Made by a program: the position numbers and the translations under genes. From Halomonas sp. TA22 (GTDB lineage Bacteria; Pseudomonadota; Gammaproteobacteria; Pseudomonadales; Halomonadaceae), in contig NZ_CP053108.1 of NCBI RefSeq assembly GCF_013009075.1, positions 558,001 through 622,000 on the forward strand: 64,000 nucleotides of DNA. Direction: 5' to 3'. Every line of letters begins with the position of its first letter. The stretch's first letter is position 1. The notes beneath the pieces were generated by a model that did not search any database, was not told the DNA's origin, and worked only from the letters and a program-made list of their open reading frames with translations. Shown in pieces: positions 1 through 8,201 of the stretch.

Positions 1-84
1 GACTTCGAGCTGCACCTGCTGCGCGGCCTGGGCCTGCTGCATGACCAGGGCCTGCCCCACGATGGTGTTGACGGCTGAATCCAT
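1..84 (-). CDS. YjfB-like putative motility protein (N-terminal part)
   Basis: Only the first 28 codons lie in the window; the gene runs off the left edge. The visible start reads MDSAVNTIVGQALVMQQAQ and continues with a Gln/Ala-rich helix. This matches my memory of the small YjfB-like putative motility family (about 60 residues, N-terminal amphipathic helix). An AGGAGCG ribosome site lies just before the ATG. Function is not established for the family beyond an association with flagellar regulons. The call rests on the N-terminus alone. Confidence 0.6.
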   Translation of the reverse strand, partial: MDSAVNTIVGQALVMQQAQAAQQVQLEV

Positions 85-333
85 ATTTTCGCTCCTGTTA
101 TTGGTTCTTTTAATGGCCCACGCTAACAGCGAAGAGGAGCAATGGCAAAAGCGCACCTCAGAAAGCCCATGAACAACGCCCAGTCACTGGAGTATGATTC
201 CGCCTGGCCGGATGGACGTCTTGGCCGGCGTTGCCTCCATGGCCATCGCCGACACCCTGTTCGACCCACTGCTCGATTACGGCTACGTGACAAAAGCGCC
301 GCCACCCTAGGGTGGTGGCTGCACATGCAGTAT
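85..333. other. Intergenic stretch with a possible gene remnant
   Basis: No convincing gene. A short plus-strand frame from ATG 212 to TAG 310 reads like real protein (ASMAIADTLFDPLLDYGYV) but has no ribosome site and ends inside the hairpin at 292-320. It may be the tail of a lost gene or chance. The right part holds the terminator of the leftward solute-binding gene. Confidence 0.35.
292..320 (-). terminator. Rho-independent terminator of the leftward solute-binding gene
   Basis: A GC-rich inverted repeat (CCGCCACCCT / AGGGTGGTGG, arms about 299-308 and 309-318) lies 15 bases after the stop of the leftward gene. Read leftwards it is followed by GCTTTTG. Its core is nearly identical to the perfect hairpin at 12525-12556. 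Confidence 0.7.
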
Positions 334-1083
334 TCAATCTGCAAAATAGCTTGAGTAGAGAGCATCGAAGGTGCCGTCTTCCTTGAGCTCGGCCATGGCG
401 CTGTTGAATGCCTCCACCAAGTCCGTGTCGCGCTGGCGGAATGCGGCACCGATGCCGGGCCCATAGATCGACTCAGGACCGGTCACCAGCTCCCCCTGAC
501 GGGCAAAACGATCATCACTGAGCATGGTTTCCTGAGCCAGGGGAAATGCGGTGAAGACCAGATCGAGGCGTCCGGCATGCATGTCGACAACCACCGAACC
601 CGAATCGCCATAGCGCTTGATCTCGGCCTGGGGATAGAACTGGGTCACGTATTCATCCTGTATGGTCCCCTGTTGCACGCCGATGGCCTTACTCTCGAGC
701 GTGCCCTCCAAATCATGCTCGGCCCCGGCCTTGCCTACCCAAACCGATGGCACCTGGTAATAAGGTTCGGAGAAAAGGACCTGGCGCGACCGCTCCTCGG
801 TAATGTTCATTGCCGAGGCGATGAAATCGTATTTGCGTGCCTGCAGCCCCGGGATGATGCCATCCCAAGGCTGTTCAACCCATTCACACTCACGCTGCAT
901 GCGCTCGCAAGCGTGGTTGACGAGCTCGACCTCGAAGCCGGCCATGGTGCCGTCAGGCAATTTGTACTGATACGGCTCGTAGGGAACATCTACACCGATA
1001 CGCAGCGGCCTTTCATCGGCGTTCGCTATGCCCCCGAGCAGCGCAGCGGATAGAAACAAGGCGGTAGATGTCTGAATTCTCAT
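334..1083 (-). CDS. Periplasmic solute-binding protein, polar amino-acid ABC type
   Basis: A 249-residue SBP_bac_3 (cluster F, ArtJ/HisJ-like) protein. Residues 1-22 form a signal peptide ending ANA before DERPLRIGVD. The family's opening strand is followed by the PYEPYQY ligand-loop motif near residues 36-42. It would deliver an amino acid or related amine to an inner-membrane ABC importer, but no cognate permease or ATPase of the polar amino-acid type lies beside it. The start at 1083 follows GAGGA by a good spacing; a longer frame to 1179 lacks a signal peptide. It is probably co-transcribed with the upstream oxidase (gap 58 bases). The substrate is unknown; context suggests the oxidase's substrate. 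Confidence 0.85.
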   Translation of the reverse strand: MRIQTSTALFLSAALLGGIANADERPLRIGVDVPYEPYQYKLPDGTMAGFEVELVNHACERMQRECEWVEQPWDGIIPGLQARKYDFIASAMNITEERSRQVLFSEPYYQVPSVWVGKAGAEHDLEGTLESKAIGVQQGTIQDEYVTQFYPQAEIKRYGDSGSVVVDMHAGRLDLVFTAFPLAQETMLSDDRFARQGELVTGPESIYGPGIGAAFRQRDTDLVEAFNSAMAELKEDGTFDALYSSYFAD

Positions 1084-1141
1084 AATATTGTCCTCGCTGG
1101 TTATTGTGTTTGTGAGCGTGCGTGTTTGGGGTCGCGTTGTT

Positions 1142-2254
1142 TTAGGGAGGAGCGAGATAATCTCGCCTGGAAAACTCACCGAACTCCTCGCCGAGCCGGT
1201 CGTTCAGGATCGAGTCGGCCAAGGGGCCGGCATGAAGGGCCGCCAAGCTGATACCGCTATGGCTACTGACCCCATACGCCCCAGGACACACCTGCGCGGC
1301 TTCGTAAAGCGGGTTGCCATCGGTCGTCATGACGCGTAGCGCCCCCCAGGCGCGCACCACCTGGGCTTGGGCGAGAAAAGGGAAGATACGCACCGCGCGC
1401 TCGGCCAGACGCAGCATCACATCGTTCGTCACGCCCCTATCACATCCAACTTCTTCCTGGGTGTCGCCGATCAGGTAACCGCCACTTGCCGTCTGTCGAA
1501 TCTGTGGCGTGGGGAGCAGTTCCCGCCTTGGCATACGCTCGGTGATCAGGACTTGGCCACGTACTGGACGAACAGCTCCACTGAGACCGACCATCGGCGC
1601 CAGCGATGCACTGCCGAGGCCAGCGGCAACAACAACTCTTTCAGCCTCGAAGGCACCTTTGGTCGTCTCGGCGCGAAAGCCATTCGCGAGAGGGACGAGC
1701 CGCTGTACTTCGGAGCCAGGTCGGTAGTCGAGCCCAAGTCGATGGGTGGCCGTGAAGAGTGCACGCAACAGGTAGAGAGGATTGCAGTGGCCATCGTGGG
1801 GGGACCAGGTTCCGCCATGCACCCTTTCCCCAAGCCCAGGCAGAAACGGCGCCAAGGCATGGCGGTCTAGATACTCCCACTGAAAGCGACGAGCAAGATA
1901 GGGGGAGGCTTGCTGAACAAGGGCATAGTCGCGCTTTCGCGCCTTGGCCTCATCCGCGTCGAAGCAGAGGTCGACGCCCCCCCGGCATTCATATTCGAGG
2001 TCGATGCCGGTGCGCTCCCTCAACTCCCGGGCAAAAGCTGGCCAGGCCAGGCTTGCGTCAAAGCTAAGCTCGGCATAGCGAGGCATTCCGGTGCCCTTGC
2101 CCTGTACCCAAGTCAAGCCAGCGTTGCCACGCGAGGCCCGCAGGGCATCGTCACTCCCATCGAGGAGCGTCACGCGCTGCCCGGCGCGCAGCAGCCCATA
2201 GGCCACTGCCATGCCGACGACGCCTCCACCGATGATCAGGAAATCCCGCTGCAT
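1142..2254 (-). CDS. DadA/glycine-oxidase-like FAD-dependent oxidoreductase (first paralogue)
   Basis: A 370-residue DAO-family flavoprotein. The FAD-binding motif GGGVVG lies at about residues 9-14 and the SRGNAGLTWVQGKG stretch near residues 42-55. The enzyme should oxidise the C-N bond of an amino acid or N-substituted amino acid to an imine. It is closely similar to the protein at 8202-9320 (shared SRGN.GL.WVQGKG and GHCNPLYLLR/GHANPLYLLR), so the locus holds two related oxidases. The start at 2254 (MQRDFLIIGGG) fits the family; the ribosome site is weak (AAGAAG), and an upstream in-frame start is possible. It diverges from the LysR pair, which probably regulates it. The substrate cannot be read from sequence. 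Confidence 0.85.
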   Translation of the reverse strand: MQRDFLIIGGGVVGMAVAYGLLRAGQRVTLLDGSDDALRASRGNAGLTWVQGKGTGMPRYAELSFDASLAWPAFARELRERTGIDLEYECRGGVDLCFDADEAKARKRDYALVQQASPYLARRFQWEYLDRHALAPFLPGLGERVHGGTWSPHDGHCNPLYLLRALFTATHRLGLDYRPGSEVQRLVPLANGFRAETTKGAFEAERVVVAAGLGSASLAPMVGLSGAVRPVRGQVLITERMPRRELLPTPQIRQTASGGYLIGDTQEEVGCDRGVTNDVMLRLAERAVRIFPFLAQAQVVRAWGALRVMTTDGNPLYEAAQVCPGAYGVSSHSGISLAALHAGPLADSILNDRLGEEFGEFSRRDYLAPP

Positions 2255-2300
2255 GCCATTCGCTTCTTGATGGGCTTGCCTCGACGATAACGACGCAACA

Positions 2301-2318
2301 GGTATACGATCCAATACC
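2301..2318. promoter_or_regulatory. Candidate LysR operator (GGTAT-N8-ATACC)
   Basis: Inverted repeat GGTAT / ATACC in the divergent region between the oxidase and the LysR pair, with the T-N11-A shape typical of LysR sites. Related GCATACC/GGTATGC elements occur at 4212-4285, before the operon that the same regulators would be expected to control. Confidence 0.4.
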
Positions 2319-2347
2319 AATGATCATCCGATCGATGCGTAAACGTT

Positions 2348-3271
2348 ATGTCCACACCCCATCTTCGCGACAAGCAGGTGCTTGCCTTCAAGCACGTCAT
2401 GGATTGCGGCACGGTTTCCGGCGCCGCCAGGCGGATGCTAGTTGCGCAGCCCGGCGTTACCCGGTTGCTCAGGCAGCTCGAGCACGATGTCGGCTTCCCC
2501 CTGTTCGAACGGGTACGCGGTCGCCTGGTGCCGACGCCCGAAGCACGTCTCTTCTATCGGGAAGTGTTGCGGGTATGGGGCGGCCTCGATCAGCTACGCG
2601 ATACCGCAAGGCGCATTCGCGAAAGGGAAGTGGGTGGATTGAGAATCAGTGCCATGCCGTTGCTGGGCATGACCTTCCTGCCTGACGTGCTGGCAGAATT
2701 TGCTCCGGCCCATCCGGATGCACGCATTGAGCTAGTCACCTTTCGTTCCGCCCAGGTGATCGAGGAGATCATCACCCAACGCAGCGACCTGGGATTCGCT
2801 ATCGTTGCCGAAAACGATGAGCGCGTGGACACTACCCGTTTCCGCCTCGACAGCCTCTGCGTACTGCCCAACTGCCACCCCCTGGCGGCATGCGAACGTA
2901 TCTGCCTGACGGATCTGCATGACCAGAGCTTGATCTGCTTCGAACCGCAGGACCCGCTACGCATGGAGCTCGATAGGCTACTGAAGGAGCAAGATGTGCA
3001 GCCACGTCGGCACCTCGAGGTATCGCTGGCGCTTCAAGCCACACGCATGGTTACCCAAGGGCTAGGCATTGCCATTCTCGACCCCATCAGCGCAAAGGCC
3101 TTCGGTGGAGGCTCACTCACGCTACGCCCATTCGAACCCAATCTGGGGGAAGAATTCGCGCTCCTGACGCCCCGCGACCAACCACTCTCACGGCTCACCC
3201 AGGACTTCATCGCCACCTTCCGCCGGTGCTTGGCACGGGTTACTTCAGTCGACCAGACGGGTCACAAATGA
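2348..3271 (+). CDS. LysR-family transcriptional regulator (first of tandem pair)
   Basis: A 307-residue LTTR. The N-terminal winged helix (about residues 8-67) includes the GAARRMLVAQPGVTRLLRQL recognition region. The LysR substrate-binding fold follows from about residue 92. It is a paralogue of the next gene (shared GR.(I/V)PTPEA and the I(T)DTAR.IRE linker), and the two overlap by ATGA, so they are made together. The pair resembles NocR/OccR-type regulators of opine catabolism, which fits the oxidases and importer on both sides. An inducer-responsive activator of the flanking operons is the likely role, by position. Confidence 0.85.
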   Translation: MSTPHLRDKQVLAFKHVMDCGTVSGAARRMLVAQPGVTRLLRQLEHDVGFPLFERVRGRLVPTPEARLFYREVLRVWGGLDQLRDTARRIREREVGGLRISAMPLLGMTFLPDVLAEFAPAHPDARIELVTFRSAQVIEEIITQRSDLGFAIVAENDERVDTTRFRLDSLCVLPNCHPLAACERICLTDLHDQSLICFEPQDPLRMELDRLLKEQDVQPRRHLEVSLALQATRMVTQGLGIAILDPISAKAFGGGSLTLRPFEPNLGEEFALLTPRDQPLSRLTQDFIATFRRCLARVTSVDQTGHK

Positions 3272-4185
3272 TTAACCTTCGCCAGATCGAAGCGTTTCGT
3301 GCTGTCATGATCCACAAGACCGTGACGCGTGCCGCCCAAACGCTACATGTCTCGCAACCTGCCGTCAGCCGACTGATTTCGGATCTCGAGTATTACGTCG
3401 GCTTCGCGCTCTTCAAGCGCCATAAGGGGCGGCTCATACCCACCCCCGAGGCCCAGGCCCTCTTTGAGGATGTCGACCGCGCCTTCGTCGGGCTGGACAA
3501 GATCACCGACACCGCGCGGGAGATCAGAGAGTTCCGTACCGGCCGGCTGTTGCTGAGCTGCATGCCGGCGTTGGCCTTGGGTGCATTGCCCTCGGTGGTT
3601 GAGAAATTCTCGGTGCGTCATCCCGGCGTCACCATTTCGCTGCAGGCACACAGCTCACAACGTGTTCTCGAGTGGGTCGCCACCCAGCAGTGTGATGCCG
3701 GGCTGATCGGAATGAGGCTGGAGGACCCATCGGTGACCATCGAGCCAATCGCTTGCGGAACGCTGCGCCTAGTAATGCTTCCTGGCCATCGTCTGGCCCG
3801 GAAGGAGACAGTTACTATCCAGGATCTCGAAGCGGAGTCCTTCGTGTCGCTGGGCCAGGCACAGGACGTGCGCCCGATCATTGATGAGGTCTTTCGTGAC
3901 TCCGGCATCAAGCGCCGCATGCGTATCGAAACGCAGCTCTCCAGCGTGGCCTGTGAACTGGTACTGTCGGGTGCCGGCGTATCACTCATCGACCCGGTAA
4001 CTGCCGACTGCTATAGCCGCCGTGGTCTTGTATCACGACCCTTCACACCAGAAATTCCTTTTCATTACAGCGCTGTACTGCCCGCCTTTCGCCCCCCCTC
4101 ACGGCTTGCACTGGAGTTCCTGGAAGAGGTAAGGCTCGACCTAGAGAAACGCTTGTCGCCACAACCCCATAACATTCACGGATAG
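3268..4185 (+). CDS. LysR-family transcriptional regulator (second of tandem pair, NocR-like)
   Basis: A 305-residue LTTR starting MINLRQIEAFRAVM, with a winged helix in the first 65 residues (SQPAVSRLISDLE) and a periplasmic-binding-like effector domain after. The start at 3268 overlaps the upstream stop (ATGA), which indicates translational coupling; an in-frame start at 3226 is less likely. The opening residues are characteristic of NocR/OccR-like opine regulators (from memory, not aligned). Two LTTRs in one message may form a heteromeric or two-input switch. Confidence 0.86.
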   Translation: MINLRQIEAFRAVMIHKTVTRAAQTLHVSQPAVSRLISDLEYYVGFALFKRHKGRLIPTPEAQALFEDVDRAFVGLDKITDTAREIREFRTGRLLLSCMPALALGALPSVVEKFSVRHPGVTISLQAHSSQRVLEWVATQQCDAGLIGMRLEDPSVTIEPIACGTLRLVMLPGHRLARKETVTIQDLEAESFVSLGQAQDVRPIIDEVFRDSGIKRRMRIETQLSSVACELVLSGAGVSLIDPVTADCYSRRGLVSRPFTPEIPFHYSAVLPAFRPPSRLALEFLEEVRLDLEKRLSPQPHNIHG

Positions 4186-4211
4186 GTCACCCAACAAAAG
4201 GCATTAGTTTT

Positions 4212-4285
4212 CATACCTGCACGAATGCTAGCTTCAACAAAGGTCGCATACCCTTCTTCTGCAAGGTGTTGGAACTACGGTATGC
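4212..4285. promoter_or_regulatory. Repeated ATACC/GGTAT elements before the importer operon
   Basis: CATACC at 4212-4217, GCATACC at 4246-4252 and its inverse GGTATGC at 4279-4285 lie within 110 bases of the importer operon start. They share the GGTAT core with the inverted repeat at 2301-2318. They are plausible sites for the LysR pair; no promoter was defined. Confidence 0.35.
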
Positions 4286-4321
4286 GGTTCTAGCCACAAC
4301 AACAAAACAGGTGAAAGACTG

Positions 4322-5356
4322 ATGAAGCGACTGACGTGCCACACCGTGACACTGGCGGGCCTAGTAGGTCTTGGCATCACCCCGGCCCTGTCCGCCCCTC
4401 TCTATATCGGCTCCTATGGCGGCTCCACCGAACAAGCCATGAGAGACATCATCATCCCTGCCTTTCTCGAACAGCATGAGGCAGAGATCGTTTACGTAGC
4501 GGGCAATTCCACCGATACGCTGGCCAAGCTGCAGGCCCAGCGCGGCAATCAAGAACTCGACGTAGTACTGATGGACGACGGTCCCATGTACCAGGGGATC
4601 AACCTTGGCTTCTGTGCCTCCTTGAATGGCATGGAAGGGCTTGATGAGGTCTACGACATTGCACGTTTTCCTGACGACAAGGCAGTCGGCATCGGCCTGG
4701 TCGCCTCCGGCTTCGCCTATAATGCCGAGCTCTTCGAGCGCAACGGCTGGGCGCCACCCACTTCCTGGGGTGATCTGGCCGATGAGAAATATGCCGGCAA
4801 GCTCGTGGTGCCCTCCATCAGTAACACTTATGGCGTTCATGCCCTGGTCATGACCGCACGCCTCAATGGCGGCAGCGAGACCGACATCGATCCGGGCTTC
4901 GAGTTCATGCAGCAACAGGCCGCGCCCAATATCCTCTCCTTCGAGCCTTCGGCCGGCAAGATGTCGGAAATGTTCCAGAACGAAGAGATCGCTCTTTCGG
5001 TATGGGGCAGCGGCCGCCTGCAGGCACTGGCCGATACCGGCTTCCCCGGGGCTTTCGCCTACCCGGAAGAGGGAGCCGTAGCGCTGATGGTCGCCGCCTG
5101 CGCCATTGAAGGCAGCGAAAATCCCGAGCTTGCCCAAGCGTTCATTACCCATCTGCTCTCGCCGGAATCCCAGCGTCTACTGGCGGAAACCCAAGGTTGG
5201 GGGCCCGCACAGCGCGCCACCGAGCTGCCCGAAGCGTTGGCAGAGAAGCTCCCTTACGGTGAAAGAGTCGACCAGTTGGTGGCGGTGGACTGGGATGTGA
5301 TCAACCCCAATCGCCTCGAGTGGACAAATCGTTGGAATCGCCAAGTCGAGCGCTAG
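4322..5356 (+). CDS. Periplasmic solute-binding protein, polyamine/Fe3+-type ABC importer
   Basis: A 344-residue type-2 binding protein of the PotD/PotF-like superfamily. The signal peptide ends ALSA at about residue 24, before PLYIGSYGG. The YIGSYGGSTEQAM opening and the KL(V/A)..PS..NTYG region are typical. It is the first gene of an operon with an ATPase and two permeases of the spermidine/putrescine class, so it sets substrate specificity for uptake. The ribosome site is AGGTGAAAG. The ligand is unknown; the oxidases that follow suggest an opine, amine or modified amino acid rather than a simple polyamine. Confidence 0.88.
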   Translation: MKRLTCHTVTLAGLVGLGITPALSAPLYIGSYGGSTEQAMRDIIIPAFLEQHEAEIVYVAGNSTDTLAKLQAQRGNQELDVVLMDDGPMYQGINLGFCASLNGMEGLDEVYDIARFPDDKAVGIGLVASGFAYNAELFERNGWAPPTSWGDLADEKYAGKLVVPSISNTYGVHALVMTARLNGGSETDIDPGFEFMQQQAAPNILSFEPSAGKMSEMFQNEEIALSVWGSGRLQALADTGFPGAFAYPEEGAVALMVAACAIEGSENPELAQAFITHLLSPESQRLLAETQGWGPAQRATELPEALAEKLPYGERVDQLVAVDWDVINPNRLEWTNRWNRQVER

Positions 5357-5429
5357 CCGTCGCCCCGATTCCCACCCCTCCATTCATCGTGATGCGCTCT
5401 CCTTCGTGGAGAGCGCGGGAGATCCGCCT

Positions 5430-6494
5430 ATGAGTTTCCTTCGCCTTGAGTCGCTGACCAAGCGCTACGGCTCGAGCAATGCCGTCGAAGACATCACCCT
5501 GGATGTCGCCAAGGGCGAGTTCGTCTCGCTGCTGGGGCCCTCGGGCTGCGGCAAGACCACGACCCTGCAGATGATCGCCGGGTTCGTCGAGCCGACACGC
5601 GGTCGTATCCTGATGAACGGTGAAGACCTTACCGACCGCAAGCCGAATCAACGCGGCATCGGCATCGTTTTTCAGAGCTATGCCCTGTTTCCACACATGA
5701 CGGTAGCCGAGAATGTGCGCTTCGGCTTGGAGATGCGCCGTGTGCCCGCCGAAGAGAGCCTACGGCTCGTCGGTGAGGCACTTGAGCTGGTACGCCTCGA
5801 ACACCTGGAGAACCGCTACCCGCGCGAACTCTCGGGCGGCCAGCGCCAGCGCGTGGCCCTGGCCCGCGCCTTGGTCATCAAGCCCCCGCTGCTGCTGCTC
5901 GACGAGCCTCTCTCCAACCTCGACGCCAAATTGCGCGAGAGCATGCAAATAGAACTGCGCGCCATCCAGCAACAGGTCGGGACCACCACGCTGATGGTGA
6001 CCCACGATCAGTCCGAGGCGCTTTCGCTCAGTGACAGGGTCGTCGTCATGAACCAGGGACGCGTCGTCCAGGTAGACGATCCCTTTGCCGCCTACGAACG
6101 CCCCAACAATGCCTTCGTATCGTCATTTGTTGGCAAGACCAACCTGCTGGCAGGGCGCCTCGACCGGCATGGTGAGGAACCCCCCGCTATTCGCCTGGGT
6201 GAGCAGCGTATCGACCTGCCGGTTCCTCCCGGGCTCGGTGACGGCGACATACAGCTATCGATTCGCCCTGAGAGGCTCGAACTGACCGACCACGAATCCG
6301 GCCTGTTGCAAGGGCGTGTTCGTACACGCCTGTTCCTCGGTAATCATTGGCTTTATCAGGTCGACAGCAGCGCCGGTGAGTTGCTCATCACCCAGCCCAA
6401 CCTCGGCCCCATGGAGGTGGCGGTCGGCGATGACGTCGGCGTACGCTGGCAACCCGGCGCGATGCGAGTGCTGGAGGATCGTCCCCATGGCTGA
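5430..6494 (+). CDS. ABC importer ATPase, PotA-type
   Basis: A 354-residue ATPase: Walker A GPSGCGKTT at residues 36-44, a Q-loop (FQSYALFPHMT), signature LSGGQRQR, Walker B LLLLDEPLSNLD, switch VTHDQSEA and a C-terminal TOBE-like domain (from about residue 280). It drives the importer formed with the two downstream permeases. ATG 5430 follows GGGAG; an in-frame GTG at 5406 is less likely. The 3' end overlaps the permease start by 8 bases. Confidence 0.92.
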   Translation: MSFLRLESLTKRYGSSNAVEDITLDVAKGEFVSLLGPSGCGKTTTLQMIAGFVEPTRGRILMNGEDLTDRKPNQRGIGIVFQSYALFPHMTVAENVRFGLEMRRVPAEESLRLVGEALELVRLEHLENRYPRELSGGQRQRVALARALVIKPPLLLLDEPLSNLDAKLRESMQIELRAIQQQVGTTTLMVTHDQSEALSLSDRVVVMNQGRVVQVDDPFAAYERPNNAFVSSFVGKTNLLAGRLDRHGEEPPAIRLGEQRIDLPVPPGLGDGDIQLSIRPERLELTDHESGLLQGRVRTRLFLGNHWLYQVDSSAGELLITQPNLGPMEVAVGDDVGVRWQPGAMRVLEDRPHG

Positions 6495-7389
6495 ACTCGC
6501 TTCGACGCTGCGCCCCAGCCTGCCAAGAACGCAGCGCCTCAATCCTACCCCCTGGCTATTGAGCGCTCCAGGCACCTTTTTCTTCCTTGCGCTGTTGGGT
6601 ATGCCGCTGTTGATGACGCTGATACTGAGCTTCAACAGCTTCGACTATGCCGGCGGCATCATGGCCACCTTCAGTCCCGACAACTACCTCGAGGTGATCA
6701 GGGACGACTACTTCCATGAGATCTTTCTGCGCACTTACGGCATCAGCTTGGCAGTCGTGATCCTATGCATCGTCATTGGCGTGCCCGAGGCCTACATCCT
6801 GTCACGCATGCGCAACCCATGGCGTTCGCTGTTCCTTGTCGTGACTCTGGCTCCGCTGCTGATCTCGGTCGTGGTGCGCACTCTCGGCTGGGTGTTGCTG
6901 ATCGGTGGCAATGGCCTGCTGGGCAAGACGCTTGCTGCCCTTGGCATCGCCGAAGCAAGCGCCGGCAACCTGATGTACACCCATGCCGGAATCATCATGG
7001 CGCTGGTGCATGTCCTGGTGCCCTTCATGGTGCTCTCAGTATGGGCGGCACTGCAGAAGCTCGACCCCGCCGTCGAACATGCAGGCCTGTCGCTGAATGC
7101 CAGCCACTTCACCGTGTTTCGCCGCGTGGTGATTCCCCAGATCCTGCCCGGGATCCTTTCCGGGAGCCTGATCGTCTTCGCCCTGGCGGCCAGCGCCTTC
7201 GCCACGCCGGCGATCATCGGCGGGCGTCGCCTCAAGGTGGCCGCCACGGCCGCCTATGACGAGTACCTCAGCACCATGAACTGGCCGTTAGGTGCTGCCA
7301 TCGCGATCGTGCTGCTAGTCGTCAACGTGGCCGTGGTAATGACCTACAACCGTCTGATGGAGCGGCGTTTCCGCCGCACCTTGGGATAG
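6487..7389 (+). CDS. ABC importer permease, PotB-type
   Basis: A 300-residue inner-membrane permease of the binding-protein-dependent family with about six hydrophobic segments. The EAA loop (HAGLSLNASHFTVFRRVVIP, about residues 197-216) contacts the ATPase. The start at 6487 lies inside the 3' end of the ATPase gene, indicating coupling; longer upstream starts would run through ATPase-coding sequence. It pairs with the next gene to form the channel. Confidence 0.9.
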   Translation: MAELASTLRPSLPRTQRLNPTPWLLSAPGTFFFLALLGMPLLMTLILSFNSFDYAGGIMATFSPDNYLEVIRDDYFHEIFLRTYGISLAVVILCIVIGVPEAYILSRMRNPWRSLFLVVTLAPLLISVVVRTLGWVLLIGGNGLLGKTLAALGIAEASAGNLMYTHAGIIMALVHVLVPFMVLSVWAALQKLDPAVEHAGLSLNASHFTVFRRVVIPQILPGILSGSLIVFALAASAFATPAIIGGRRLKVAATAAYDEYLSTMNWPLGAAIAIVLLVVNVAVVMTYNRLMERRFRRTLG

Positions 7390-7397
7390 GAGGCATC

Positions 7398-8192
7398 ATG
7401 CAACGCAACGGTAAGTCTGCCTTGGCGTTTCACACCCTGTTCGTGCTGTTTCTGGTCGCACCTCTTGTGGTGGTAATGCTGGTGTCCTTCACCCCGAATG
7501 GCTACCTCTCATATCCCACGGACGGTCTCTCACTGCGCTGGTTCTGGGCGATTCTCGACAATCGTGACTTCATTCGCGCGTTCTGGAATAGCCTTTATCT
7601 CGGCATTGGCGCGGCGAGCGTCTCGGCATTGCTAGCGGTACCCGCGGCGTTGGCCATCGTGCGCTATCAGTTTCGCGGGCGCGATGCCTTGGTTGGGCTA
7701 TTTCTGTCGCCCTTGATGATTCCTCATGTGGTATTGGGCGTGGCCTTCCTGAGTTTCTTCTCGCGTATCGGCATCTACGGCAGCTTCTGGGCCCTGGTCG
7801 CCGCTCACGTGATTATCGTCATGCCCTATACCATGCGTCTGGTCATGGCTTCGGTGTTCGGCATGGACCGCACCGCGGAAATGGCAGCTCTGTCGCTAGG
7901 CGCCTCGCAATGGACGATGTTCCGCCGCGTCACCCTGCCCATCATCATGCCCGGCGTCGCCGGTGGCTGGATTCTGGCCTTCACCACTAGTTTCGACGAG
8001 TTGTCGATGACCATCTTCGTGGCTTCACCCTCCACCACCACCCTGCCCGTGCAGATGTATAACCATATCGCCCATACCGTCGATCCTCTGATCGCTTCGG
8101 TTTCCACGGTACTGATCGTGATGACGGTACTGTTGATGGTCCTTCTCGATCGGCTTTACGGGCTCGATAAAGTTCTGATCGGTAAAGGCTAA
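7398..8192 (+). CDS. ABC importer permease, PotC-type
   Basis: A 264-residue permease with a first membrane helix at about residues 9-28 and a C-terminal EAA motif (AALSLGASQWTMFRRVTLPI). It starts 8 bases after the previous stop with AGGAGG in front. Together with the PotB-like subunit it forms the heterodimeric channel of the importer. The DRLYGLDKVL tail is family-like. Confidence 0.9.
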   Translation: MQRNGKSALAFHTLFVLFLVAPLVVVMLVSFTPNGYLSYPTDGLSLRWFWAILDNRDFIRAFWNSLYLGIGAASVSALLAVPAALAIVRYQFRGRDALVGLFLSPLMIPHVVLGVAFLSFFSRIGIYGSFWALVAAHVIIVMPYTMRLVMASVFGMDRTAEMAALSLGASQWTMFRRVTLPIIMPGVAGGWILAFTTSFDELSMTIFVASPSTTTLPVQMYNHIAHTVDPLIASVSTVLIVMTVLLMVLLDRLYGLDKVLIGKG

Positions 8193-8201
8193 GGAGCCTC
8201 T

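Noticed and set aside
334-1179. Longer N-terminus for the first solute-binding protein
   Set aside because: The extension of 32 residues puts a polar stretch in front of the signal peptide; GAGGA before 1083 decides the start.
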